Of a DNA stretch of 64,000 bases, positions 35,372 to 46,124 are shown piece by piece. The translations under genes and the position numbers were made by a program. Source of the stretch: Mesostigma viride (Eukaryota > Streptophyta > Mesostigmatophyceae > Mesostigmatales > Mesostigmataceae); assembly GCA_009746045.1 (NCBI GenBank), contig RPFO01000648.1:652734-716733 (forward strand), in the 5' to 3' direction. The notes under the pieces were generated by a model that did no database searches, was not told the DNA's origin, and worked only from the letters and a program-made list of their open reading frames with translations. How positions within the stretch are numbered: position 1 is the first letter of the stretch; each line of letters opens with the position of its first letter.

Positions 35372-36536
35372 ATGAGCGAAGGAGCATCCGACCAACGAGG
35401 ACGTGGGGTCGGCTTTGAGCGGCGCGGCGCTGATATGGACGGACGCGGTGGACGAGTAGGAGGGCCTGCACTATAGGGGACCAGGCTGGTCTAGAGGATG
35501 ATCAGAGTCAGGGGTCTCAAGGCGCTCAGAACGGGCCAGCAGCAGCCCAAGCAGCGCCTAGGCGGCCGACCGTAGCCGAGGGGTACGCTGTGCTGAGCCA
35601 ATTTCAGTCAATCAAAGACAATTGGCAGCCCAGAGACGCGGAGAGGATGCTGGAGGATATGAACTTGTACACGGACATCTACACCGGCGACAAGCTTCGC
35701 ATTCTGGCGTCCAGTGCCTACATACGGCAGTCGGCACGGCGGCTGTTTAAGTTCGTCCGGGAGCGCCATTCAGCGGGGGATACCTGGGCCGCGTTCATGA
35801 CGCGCCTCAGGGTGTTCCTAAGTGATAAGAGGACCATAGATGGTTCTCACTTGAAGCAGGAGTACCTGGACTACAAACCCATCAAGGGGCAGTTGGTGGT
35901 CCACGCGTTTGAAGACTTCTGTAAGCTGAGCCGGAGGACGCCATGGCTAAAGGATTCTTCTGTGCAGACAGAATGGCCATGGGTGACTTTCTCAAGTCAC
36001 TGCAGCTGGACCCTATCACGATGGACAACGTGTCCATCCACATGCGCCAAGTCCATGGCTGGGCTGCCATGACGGACCAGCTGTATGAGTGCTTCAGTGG
36101 CAAGTATGTAGGCGGGAAGCGCCCACGTCAAGGGGACGAGGAGGCAGCTGAGCCTGCAGTCAAGTCCATGAGGGGATCGGGCCACGGGGGTCCAGCTTCC
36201 TCAAGGGGGCCTGAGACCTCGTTCAGGGGTCGAGGAAGGTCCAGGAGGGGGCGTGGCAGAATGGCTGGACGGGGGACACCTCCGAAGTCGGGACCTCCAC
36301 AGTCCCAGTTTGACTTCAAGAGGGTAGGTGGTCCTCCCAAGGCTGGGCCCAGCAGTGGGACCTCACGGGACATCAGTCAGGTGGAATTTTATTTCTGCCA
36401 GGGGAAGGGTCACTTCAGGAATGAGTGTCCCTCGTACCTGAGGCAGGAAGGTCAGAGCAAGCCAGCCCAGGGTGGCAGCAAGGAGAAGGCTGGTCCATCC
36501 CAGGACAAGGGCAAGGGCAAGGCTGTTGATCATTGA
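35372..36536 (+). pseudogene. LTR-retrotransposon gag remnant with degenerate zinc knuckle
   Basis: Starts at ATG 35372 (MSEGASDQRGRGVGF). A frameshift near 35455 leads to a capsid-like frame (YAVLSQFQSIKDNWQPRDAE, DKLRILASSAYIRQSARRLF), and another near 35935 leads to an RG-rich linker (FRGRGRSRRGRGRMAGRG) and a CCHC-like knuckle FYFCQGKGHFRNEC. The first knuckle cysteine is Phe. The frame ends KGKGKAVDH. No protease, RT or integrase follows on this strand. Likely Gypsy-type by capsid layout, but the superfamily is unproven. Confidence 0.75.
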
Positions 36537-37145
36537 CTTGAGCTTGCACACATCCCTGAACCCTGGAGGGTGCCCCCAGGGGTGTGTAATGTAACCCGTG
36601 TTGGTTCGTACGGCACCTCGGGTATGAAAATACGCCGTATTCCACGGTACTGACGCTTTCGACCGCGTACGCCGTACGATTTTCACTGTTTTTCACTTTG
36701 GACTTTGCCGATTTTGGAGGTCGCGGACGTGTCACGCGGTGGGGAGAGGCCCAGACCTGTCAGTGGTACTGAAATTGCTGAAATTGCAGCGAGTGCATAG
36801 CTACTTGCTAGTACACGCGTGACGGTGTGCCTTTCAATTTTTTTTGACAGGATTTTTTATTGCGTGGGAGAAAAGCTGTCAGGGGACAGACAGCATATGC
36901 ATGACAGAATCATAAGGTTTAGGGACGGGTGCACTTCCAGAAAGACGCAGAAGAGTGAAGACGCAATTAAAGCAAATAGAGGGTGCCGGGTGCGCCGGTT
37001 CATGTATTGTGCGCTAGGCAATCCTTAAAGAGGCGACCATGCCTAGAGTTCCAGTCGTCAAAAGGGGAGAGGAGTATCAATACCTCCACCTGATTGACGA
37101 GGTGGAAAAGACCGTGAGTGGGGAAGACGTGGTAGTCGGCCAGAG
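36537..37145. other. Unassigned sequence after gag
   Basis: Contains a short open frame at 36819-37028 without recognisable similarity, and an ATG-initiated short frame at 37039 (MPRVPVVKRGEEYQYLHL...). No supportable gene. Confidence 0.3.
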
Positions 37146-37154
37146 GTGGCCAGG

Positions 37155-37388
37155 CGTGCAAGCTGTGCGATTACAATCAGCCATGATGATCTTCCACCCT
37201 ATGTCCGCACCTTAGGTGCTGGAATACATAGTGCCATGCAGGTGCACTTTGTGCACCCAGAGCAGGTGTGGTTTACACCGGCCCTACCCTTGCAGGAAGT
37301 AGCCCAGAATGCCATATGCCCCTTCTCAGGGATATGTGCTACATGTACTCCCAACGGAGATATGTTACAATTTAATTTAATTTAATCT
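37155..37388 (+). mobile_element. 3'-UTR-only copy of the ORF1-only retroelement
   Basis: Matches 50940-51153 closely (CCATGATGATCTTCCACCCT to CCCAACGGAGATATGTTACA) and ends in a TTTAA short tandem tail. A severely 5'-truncated insertion. Confidence 0.8.
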
Positions 37389-37389
37389 A

Positions 37390-38644
37390 AGACCTAGGTA
37401 CAGGGTTGTGGGCACCACGGTCCGAATCGCTGTGAATGCCATACGTGGTGACACGCGGAGCCCCCACTGGCTTGGGGGTGGTCTCCTTCATGACTACCTG
37501 CACCCTATCCTTAAACCAGGCCAGATGACTCGACATGCCATGGATGGGGCTGCCCTGGCATGAGCCCGTTGCGTCGTGGGTAACACATATCCATGCCTAG
37601 TCTATCCCGGAAAAGCCACGGGTGGCGCCCCTGCTGCGCGCGGCCTGGGCCGGGCACGCCATGTGAGAACAAAACGCCCAGCTTGTTGGGCGGGCTTGGT
37701 GCCTGCTGAGCTATCCGTAGTGTCTACCTGATCTGTGCATGCGAGGTGGCTGGCTAGGCCCAGGCGCCTGTGCCTATTAATATGGTGAAGCAGATCTACC
37801 ACGAAAGTCTTATCATTGCACCCACAGTTGGGCCTGCACCATGATCGATGCAAAGACAGTCCTCTGTGGCCTGGCGACCCACGCAGCGAGAGCAGCTTGA
37901 GCACTATCCCTGCTCGTTTTGTATTAGCAGTTGATGGTTCCTTGATTGGTACCCACGTGACGCAGTCATGTGAGCGGTTCAATTACCAACTTCTATATTC
38001 ATCTGGCTTAGAATAGGACCAGGAGACGGACAGACAAGAGCAAGGGGCAAGATTGTTCGTCCAGAGTTGTATTCAACGTGGGCACGAGATCAGACCTCAC
38101 AAATGACAGTGTGAGTGAATTAATTAATCAATCAATTTTAAGCATGTAGACTGCGTCACGTGGGTGCCAGTAAAGTAAGCTTCAACCCCTAAACACAATT
38201 AGAGGTGTGAGAAAGGAGGGAGGTGTGAGTCGATGTCTCACGTCAACTTTCAATGCCAAACAATGCAAGTGCAAGTAATAAAAAGTTAGTCGCGAAGCTT
38301 TATTCGTTGCTGACCTTTTGCGGGTTACGGAGGCCATACGGCCATAGTGAAAAGTATGGAGTAATAAACATGATGCTACCAAAGTCTCTTGCTACCGTGA
38401 GCTGCAAGAGCTACAGATATTAACTCGATACTGCCCATGAAAATAAGAAAAGTACAAAGTTATATTTTGGTTTGCAACGGACAGCAGGAGGGCATACAGG
38501 TGTCCTTCCTTGCCCTCTGACACCACACTGACTTGACTCCAAAGCCGGGAAGTGTTCACAGCAATGTGTGTTATTTGGCCGGGCAATAGCTTCAAATCGA
38601 ATCGGAACCCATTAACTTGACAAGACCAGAAGCAAGCCGTGCAA
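37390..38644. other. Intergenic region 3' of PIN1
   Basis: Holds the PIN1 3' flank on the minus strand and a small retroelement-derived piece near 38130-38190 (ACTGCGTCACGTGGGTGCCA, shared with about 55850). No further gene seen. Confidence 0.4.
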
Positions 38645-39204
38645 TCATCCTGTCCGTAGGATGATGTGTGCTCCACTGTCGCTTTGGACAATACCGCTCA
38701 GGCCTCCAATTTCCAGGGCAAACGCGGCCTCTTCAAAAGGCTTCTGCATTTGGTTTGGGCCGAAATAACCCAAGTCACCGCCTTCCTTTGCAGAACCACA
38801 ATCGGATTCGGTTCTTGCGAGAGTAGCAAAGTCGGCCTGGCCGGAGACAATCTTCTCCCGGAGCGCAGCCAGCTTGGCCTCCGCTTGCTGGGGAGTCGTT
38901 TTCTTGATGACGTCACCGTTTGGGTCCTTCCTGCGACCATACCCATGAAAATTCATCTCTTGCCAGCGTCAGTCAGGGAGGACAATGAAAGAAACTAAGT
39001 AAAGCAACGAAATACTTCATGGTGTTGAAAGCGTCTGCGTGCAAGACGTGTCAATCCTAACAGGCGTCAATGGCGACGGGCGCTGGCGCATCTTGCCCTA
39101 CAGGACCCGTTCTCAGCGAACGGGATAGCGTACCATGAGGCCAGCCTCCGCGAGCCCTTGTGCTTAATCAAGATGTGCGACGCACGGATTTGGTTTGGCG
39201 GCAT
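38645..39204 (-). CDS. PIN1: PIN1-type parvulin peptidyl-prolyl isomerase (2 exons, complete)
   Basis: Exon 1 is 39204-39134 (ATG at 39204), exon 2 is 38930-38645; the 203-bp intron is GT-AG and splits a TGG codon (TG|G). The 118-residue product is a single rotamase domain: IRASHILIKHKGSRRLASW, then KDPNGDVIKKTTPQQAEAKL, FATLARTESDCGSAKEGGDL, GYFGPNQMQKPFEEAAFALE, and SDSGAHIILRTG. The Lys-x-Ser-Arg-Arg loop that binds phosphate, the catalytic-site Cys (SDCGSAK), and the two conserved His residues are all present. There is no WW domain, as in plant PIN1At. It isomerises phospho-Ser/Thr-Pro bonds in signalling and cell-cycle proteins. Length matches the plant form (about 119). Confidence 0.97.
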
Positions 39205-40971
39205 TCTGAGGCAGTCTCCTTTTCTGCAGGACAGACGGGGAACCGAGCAAGACTATGTGCGTCTAACACCGCTTTCTCTGCTGCTTTTTTTTCAGCGCCT
39301 GCACAATTAATCCACGCAAAAAGGTAAATGCACCGTCAAGTAAGCTAAGGATGCAGCCTGCGACGTGCAGCCAAAAGCTCAGCCAAACGATTAGGAAGCT
39401 GCTCCGCCCTTTATCTAGTGTATCTCGGTGTTGGCCTGTTGGGTGCTTGGGCGTTCATCGCAAGTAAAAAGGTGCGCATCTGCGTGCGCGGCAGCATGGA
39501 TAGATCTCTCAGCCGAACGTCCCTCCACGTTCAAGCCGGCAGGCAACAAACATGAGCCGTCCAGTCTTGTTGTTGTTGTTGCCCACGCCGCACATGGGCA
39601 CCAGAGCCGTCCAGTCTATCCCTTGTTGTTGTTGTTGTTGTTGCCCACGCCGCACATGGGCAGCAGAGATTTGGAAAGTCTACTCACAACTGTATCCCTT
39701 GAAGGAGCAACTCCGCCAAGCAGCGCCCGAGTAGAAAGCCCGGGAGCGATGGTTGAAGACTTTTACCGGTACTAAAATTTTAATATCTTCGGAAAATTTT
39801 AATATCTTCGGAAAAATGGAGCATGACGTGGAAGGGGCAAAATTGCCGATGCTTTGGCGAAACGGCGCGGATGGCACAGACCCCGCCGGCCCACGTCTGC
39901 CATTGCACGGCGCGGCGCGGCATACGCCAGACCTAGCAGACTTGGACCAGGCTCTTAACTGGGCTCTTTACTGCTGTCTACGTGTCAGCTGTCGTTTGGA
40001 ACAATTGGACGGCCACGGAAGGCGGCAATCCTAACCCTGAGGAAGTTGTACAGCAACCTCACCAGCAAAACTCCAACAGCTGGTCCAACAGCTGGGAATT
40101 ATGATGCGTACGAGAGAGCACTTTTAAAAGAATTAATAAAGGCCTACTGCATGTAAGGTATACGACGGAATTACTGCTTTGGGAATGACGTCGACGGCGG
40201 TGGTCTTTCGTCTCGTCCATTCTATCCATGCTCGAGGTGCCAGCTTCAAGAGCACGGCGTCTACGCTTTTCCGGACTGCACGGCTGGCGGTAATTGAAAA
40301 TTGCCCACAGTTGCACGCGTGCGTGGATTCCATACTGAAAATTTTTCTTATCTCCTGATGGACCCTACGTGATTTGCTGTACTACATGCTCGTTTTTCCT
40401 TGGGCGTGGGATGTCGTCACGACACAGGCCGCATCTGATAGCCGCAGAAGTGGCCCCGTGGTTGTCATGTCCTTCGATGAAGCCGGGGTGACCGATGAAG
40501 AGCCGAGAAAGGTTAGGAAAAGCCTTCCTTGCCGGAGTGCCAGAATTCCTTCGGCAATCTTCTGAGCGAGGCGACCTGTCTCCTCGCTTCCGAATTCCTG
40601 GTGCAGACACGGATCACCACGTCTTGCAGAGATGCCTCGATTCAATACGACAATGTAGCCAGCACTCGACAGCTGTCACACACTTCGCTGTATCCATGAC
40701 TGTCAAGTGCTCAACATGCAATTTATGCAAATAATGTGCAACCTTTGGTGCGAGATACGGCGTCGCGGGGGGAGTCAATTTGGGGGTGGTACTAACCGAC
40801 GCAATTTTTTCATGTACAGGGCCGTATCTGTGCCGCACAGAATTTTTCAACTAAGAACTCATCAAGCGCACACCAGACACAGTATTCGTTCATTGAAACA
40901 TTTTACTATACTAACCATTAAACTGCTTCAGAATAGTGCAAGCGCTTATATGTAGGATGGGCTGGCATTCC
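39205..40971. other. Divergent intergenic region between PIN1 and DUF924 gene
   Basis: Includes a duplicated block (GTTGTTGTTGCCCACGCCGCACATGGGCA at about 39572 and about 39629). Open frames at 40382-40645 on the minus strand (AQKIAEGILALRQGR) are uncharacterised and could be an exon of an unrecognised gene. Both flanking promoters must lie here. Confidence 0.4.
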
Positions 40972-43900
40972 ATGGCGGCGGAAGCGGAAACGGCCAAGTT
41001 CGCGCAACCGGCGGAGGAAGTAGAGCGATGAACCCACCCTGCATCCACCCTGGCGGCTGTGCTCCCAGGCAGCACAACTCCCTGGGTTTGCCACCGCGGC
41101 GAGCTTGCTGCAGATGCATGGGCATGCTCGCCCGGGCGTGGGTCGGGTCGCCCCTTTGAATGCCTGCCTGCACGCCTTGCTGTTGTCGTTGCTGATGCTG
41201 ATGCCTGTGCATTTGGCGCCACCCCCCACGGTAACCCCCTTTGACCCCCTGGCGCCCACCCTGCGCAGCTGCTCCAATTCTGGTTCGGCCCGCGCCGCGT
41301 CCGCCCCGTTGACCCCATCCCGGCCGAGCACTCGGTCATGTGGTTCTCCGCCACCCCTGAACACGACCGCCAGCTGTCCGACCACTGGTGCGATACGCTG
41401 GTACAGGTAGCGGCGCGCGGCACACCGGGCTGGGAGCGGTCCAACGGCGCGCTGGGCGTGCTGGCGTCCGTCCTGTTGCTGGACCAGCTGCCCCGCAACA
41501 TATTCCGGTGCGAACCCGTGCATGGTCGTGTTAGGGTGCGATGAATATGCGCAAGTTGTCGGGCGTGCATGAGGCTATTATTGCATGATGATGTTGTGGC
41601 CATGGCACGTGATGTCATGCACATGTCATGGCGCGATGGTGTCGCACGCGGCACGGTCATGGCCTGGTCCGCGGTTCCCATCCCATCCCATCCCATCCCA
41701 TCCCATCCCATCCCATCCCATCCCATCCCATCCCATCCCATCCCATCCCATCCCATCCCATCCCATCCCATCCCATCCCATCCCATCCCATCCCATCCCA
41801 TCCCATCCCATCCCATCCCATCCCATCCCATCCCATCCCATCCCATCCCATCCCATCCCATCCCATCCCATCCCATCCCATCCCATCCCATCCCATCCCA
41901 TCCCATCCCATCCCATCCCATCCCATCCCATCCCATCCCATCCCATCCCATCCCATCCCATCCCATCCCATCCCATCCCATCCCATCCCATCCCATCCCA
42001 TCCCATCCCATCCCATCCCATCCCATCCCATCCCATCCATCCCATCCCATCCCATCCCATCCCATCCCATCCCATCCCATCCCATCCCATCCCATCCCAT
42101 CCCATCCCATCCCATCCCATCCCATCCCATCCCATCCCATCCCATCCCATCCCATCCCATCCCATCCCATCCCATCCCATCCCATCCCATCCCATCCCAT
42201 CCCATCCCATCCCATCCCATCCCATCCCATCCCATCCCATCCCATCCCATCCCATCCCATCCCATCCCATCCCATCCCATCCCATCCCATCCCATCCCAT
42301 CCCATCCCATCCCATCCCATCCCATCCCATCCCATCCCATCCCATCCCATCCCATCCCATCCCATCCCATCCCATCCCATCCCATCCCATCCCATCCCAT
42401 CCCATCCCATCCCATCCCATCCCATCCCATCCCATCCCATCCCATCCCATCCCATCCCATCCCATCCCATCCCATCCCATCCCATCCCATCCCATCCCAT
42501 CCCATCCCATCCCATCCCATCCCATCCCATCCCATCCCATCCCATCCCATCCCATCCCATCCCATCCCATCCCATCCCATCCCATCCCATCCCATCCCAT
42601 CCCATCCCATCCCATCCCATCCCATCCCATCCCATCCCATCCCATCCCATCCCATCCCATCCCATCCCATCCCATCCCATCCCATCCCATCCCATCCCAT
42701 CCCATCCCATCCCATCCCATCCCATCCCATCCCATCCCATCCATCCCATCCCATCCCATCCCATCCCATCCCATCCCATCCCATCCATCCCATCCCATCC
42801 CATCCCATCCCATCCCATCCCATCCCATCCCATCCCATCCCATCCCATCCCATCCCATCCCATCCCATCCCATCCCATCCCATCCCATCCCATCCCATCC
42901 CATCCCATCCCATCCCATCCCATCCCATCCCATCCCATCCCATCCCATCCCATCCCATCCCATCCCATCCCATCCCATCCCATCCCATCCCAACCCATCC
43001 CATCCCATCCCATCCCATCCCATCCCATCCCATCCCATCCCATCCCATCCCATCCCATCCCATCCCATCCCATCCCATCCCATCCCATCCCATCCCATCC
43101 CATCCCATCCCATCCCATCCCATCCCATCCCATCCCATCCCATCCCATCCCATCCCATCCCATCCCATCCCATCCCATCCCATCCCATCCCATCCCATCC
43201 CATCCCATGCCATCTGCGCGCACGGTTCCCATCACTGTGCGCTGCAACTGGATGGTCTTCATGTTCTGGATGGTGGAACACTGGATGGTCTACGTGTTCT
43301 GGATGGTGGAGCACTGGATCATCGAGATGGTCCATGTGCCCCCACCCCTTCGGCGCGGCATGGTCCTGTCCCCTACCTTTTGGCGCATGGGGCATGCGGT
43401 TTGGCACTTAATGGGGGTAGCGCTAAGGCCCGCGGCTGTGTGCACACGCACGCTTGCATGGGTGCGCCGGTGCTGGCTTCCATGGTTACAGCGGGCAGCA
43501 TACTATGGGGGGTGCGGTGGGCGGAGCATGCCGCCACCATGTTAGCAACTGCCGGCATGCGGCAAGGGTGGGCATAGGGTCCCTGCTGTGCCCCGTCCGA
43601 TGTCTCCCACGTACCAGCAGTCGGCCATACGGCCGCATCCGGCATGGTTGCTGTCTCTTCAAGTAGGGTGGCTGGAGGACACGTCGTTGGCACCGTTGCT
43701 GCGGTGGTGGTCCTGTGCTGCGGCCTGTCCCCGTAGTCGTTTAGGCGGCGCGCTCTGCCTTGACGACGGCTACAGGAGGGGCACCCCAGAGGAGGTGACG
43801 AGGGCTGGACCGGGAGTGGCTCTGTTTGTCATGCGTGCACGTAAGCATCGCCATCATGTTGCGTTGATGCGCCGTCATGTTGCGTTGATATGCTGGCCTC

Positions 43901-45126
43901 TTTGCAACACACTGCCAGGGCTTGCACTGATATGTGCTGCCGTTGAGTGATGTACTGGCAGCGGTGCGTTGTTGCTCTCGGGTGATGTGCTGGTGTGGAG
44001 GGTGACGACAAGGGCACCGTTGTGTGTTCGTGTGTTGTCAACTGCTTCCTGTCACCGCAGCGGCACTGCGCGGGCATACGAATATGACGACACAGCGCTG
44101 GCGTTGGCGTGGGGCGCCCTGGACGCATCCCTGGACGCCCAGCTGACGCCTGTAGAGCGCTCTTTTCTGTTGATGCCAGGTGAGGTGCTGCGGTGGGCCA
44201 CATTACACGCCTGCACGGACTTGTGGTGTATGCCACACGCCCTGCACGCTGTAGCATAGCAAGCACCGCCATGCAGCCCACCACCCGCTACCCACCCCAC
44301 CACCCACCACCCACCACCCACCACCCACCACCCACCACCCACCACCCACCACCCACCACCCACCACCCACCACCCACCACCCACCACCCACCACCCACCA
44401 CCCACCACCCACCACCCACCACCCACCACCCACCACCCACCACCCACCACCCACCACCCACCACCCACCACCCACCACCCACCACCCACCACCACCACCC
44501 ACCACCCACCTTGCCCATCGCTCATCAATCATCACTCATCCCCCCCCACCTGGTATGATTTATACCCATACGATCCATACCCATGTGACACAGACCCACA
44601 GAAGTTACTGCCCACTGGGGTTTGATGGGGTTGTGGACCGAATATGGCCATTCTTCGGCCATTATTCGGTCATTATTCGGTCATTATTCGGTCACTATTT
44701 GGATTCGGAAGAGGCCAAAACACCAAATCTTTAGACTATTCGGATAATATTCGTCAAATCTTTTTGCACTGTTGTGCGTTGGGTATTCCTTTGCCATTTT
44801 CATGAATATGTTTGTGCCGTTTACCATAGTCATTGCTGCCCACTGCCGTCACTGCTTGTGTGTCGGTGCGTTCAGGGCAACACGTGGAGCGCATGCAGGA
44901 CCAGGAGAGAAGCGTGGAGGAGTGGCGGCGGCTGCTGGCCGAGACGCCCGAGGGCCCCAGCAAGGGCTTCGTCAAAGGGTGCCTCAAGTTTGCGGTGGAC
45001 CATCGTGACGTCGTCGCCCGCTTCGGCCGCTTCCCTCACCGCAACCAGGTGCTGGGACGTGAGACAACGCCAGAGGAGCTGCAATACCTCAAATCTACCA
45101 CCCACGGGTGGGCCAAGCCAGCATGA
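40972..45126 (+). CDS. DUF924-family protein (4 exons, complete)
   Basis: Exons: 40972-41019, 41269-41507, 44061-44179, 44876-45126; 657 bases, 218 residues. Phases are consistent at every junction (CG|C and G|GG codons split). Family hallmarks occur in order: LLQFWFGP at the start, MWFSATPEHDRQLSDHW, GWERSNGALGVLASVLLLDQ, LPRNIFRGTARAYEYDDTAL, LDAQLTPVERSFLLMPGQHV, ERMQDQERSVEEWRR, and the C-terminal DVVARFGRFPHRNQVLGRET. DUF924 proteins are small helical (TPR-like) proteins common in bacteria and found in algae and fungi; the function is unknown. The short first exon ends in a weak donor (GTAGAG) and is the least certain part. Intron 2 contains the CCCAT array, intron 3 a CCCACCA array. Confidence 0.92.
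41676..43208. repeat. CCCAT pentanucleotide array, about 1.5 kb
   Basis: About 305 copies of CCCAT (ATGGG on the other strand) in intron 2 of the DUF924 gene. The array is almost pure: a few units lack one C (for example near 42037, 42740 and 42784) and one has AACCC (near 42991). GGTTCCCAT flanks both sides (41674 and about 43222). Regular GGG tracts on the minus strand give quadruplex potential. The long open frames here are repeat artefacts. Confidence 0.98.
44285..44513. repeat. CCCACCA heptanucleotide array
   Basis: About 30 copies of the 7-mer CCCACCA in intron 3 of the DUF924 gene, purine/pyrimidine biased with GGGTGGT on the minus strand. Confidence 0.96.
44640..44702. repeat. Short CATTATTCGGT tandem repeat
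   Basis: Four to five 11-bp units (CATTATTCGGT) lie in intron 3 of the DUF924 gene, AT-rich compared with the neighbouring exons. Confidence 0.8.
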
Positions 45127-45584
45127 GGGCGGCCGGTGCTTGCATGGCAGTCCCCCTCTGCATGATCCTACCCTGACGGGGATGTATCCTGGCGTTCGTG
45201 GCTGGCTTAGGCTGTGTTGATTCACCCTGCACTATCTAGACAACTAAGTTTATTTCCTTGGCAAAGATTTTATCAATGAGATAACCAGCAAAGATGCCCC
45301 CCGAGTCCGTGGGGGGCATCTAAATCACAGAAGAAAACATGCTAGATCGCAATGCGCGGCCTTCTCAACCTGACAAGTGCTAAGCTTTAGCCGATGATGC
45401 AACCAATACCCTTCCGCTGCATAGTTTCTTACTGGCTTCGAGACCGGGGGAGACAAGTGTTCGACCGATACGCTCGCTGACCATGCATCGTCTCGACCAG
45501 CCATGCTGCTGCGTCATTCGTTGCAAATCTCATAAACATATATCGTATGCACTTCCAGATTTCTGGCATGTGCTGGTGAATTGA
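45127..45584. other. DUF924 3' flank
   Basis: Contains the inverted repeat GATGCCCCCCGAGTCC / TGGGGGGCATC at about 45292-45320, which would form a hairpin. No gene seen. Confidence 0.4.
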
Positions 45585-45770
45585 ATAATTATACAGGTGC
45601 TCCCGTTGGGGAGTCACGGAGCACCGAAGTGCTTTTAATCCCAGTGTGTATGCACAGCAGGAAGGGGGCAGAGACCCCCCCCTTCCCTCATGCCAGGGGC
45701 ATGCCACAGCTGCAATCGGACCCATTGAACTCATAACGATCCGGCAAATTCTGTGGGTGCAATAAGTCCC
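45585..45770 (-). mobile_element. Retroelement 3'-end fragment, second tail type
   Basis: The reverse complement contains GGGATTAAAAGCACTTCGGT, CCCCAACGGGAGCAC and a TTCAATTC-like end, matching 47935-48060. A 3'-terminal piece with no coding sequence. Confidence 0.7.
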
Positions 45771-46124
45771 GCGTGAGCTTAGCATAGCATGGAGGACGTG
45801 GGCAAACAAGCATGCATGCCGGGCGAGGCGATGGACCTAGCGCGTGGCTGGCTGTGCTACTGCGACTAAGCTATAAAAGGTATGGCTGGTCGCCCTTGCT
45901 TTTTCTCAGCCGCCCGGATGCCAACCAATCGCCAAGGGCCTCACCTGCATGAGCCTAAGAAACCTTGCCACGACCACCAATGGAGCCGCTTTTACCCCGG
46001 CCTTGTTATGATATGCTCATGCGAGTCATATTTCACCCACAGAATTTGCCGGATTGTCTATTCATGCCCGATTGCTGCTGTGGCATGCCTCTGGCATGAA
46101 GGAGAAACCACGGAGTAGAACGTA

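Noticed and set aside
40382-40645. Small gene on the minus strand between PIN1 and DUF924
   Set aside because: No recognisable family, no clear splice sites; kept only as a remark in the intergenic entry.
41676-43208. Interstitial telomere repeat
   Set aside because: CCCAT/ATGGG is not a known green-lineage telomere repeat (TTTAGGG or TTTTAGGG type) and it is intronic.
40911-43545. Long PSHPI or GMGWD repeat proteins over the CCCAT array
   Set aside because: A pentamer array is open in all frames; it falls between DUF924 exons 2 and 3.
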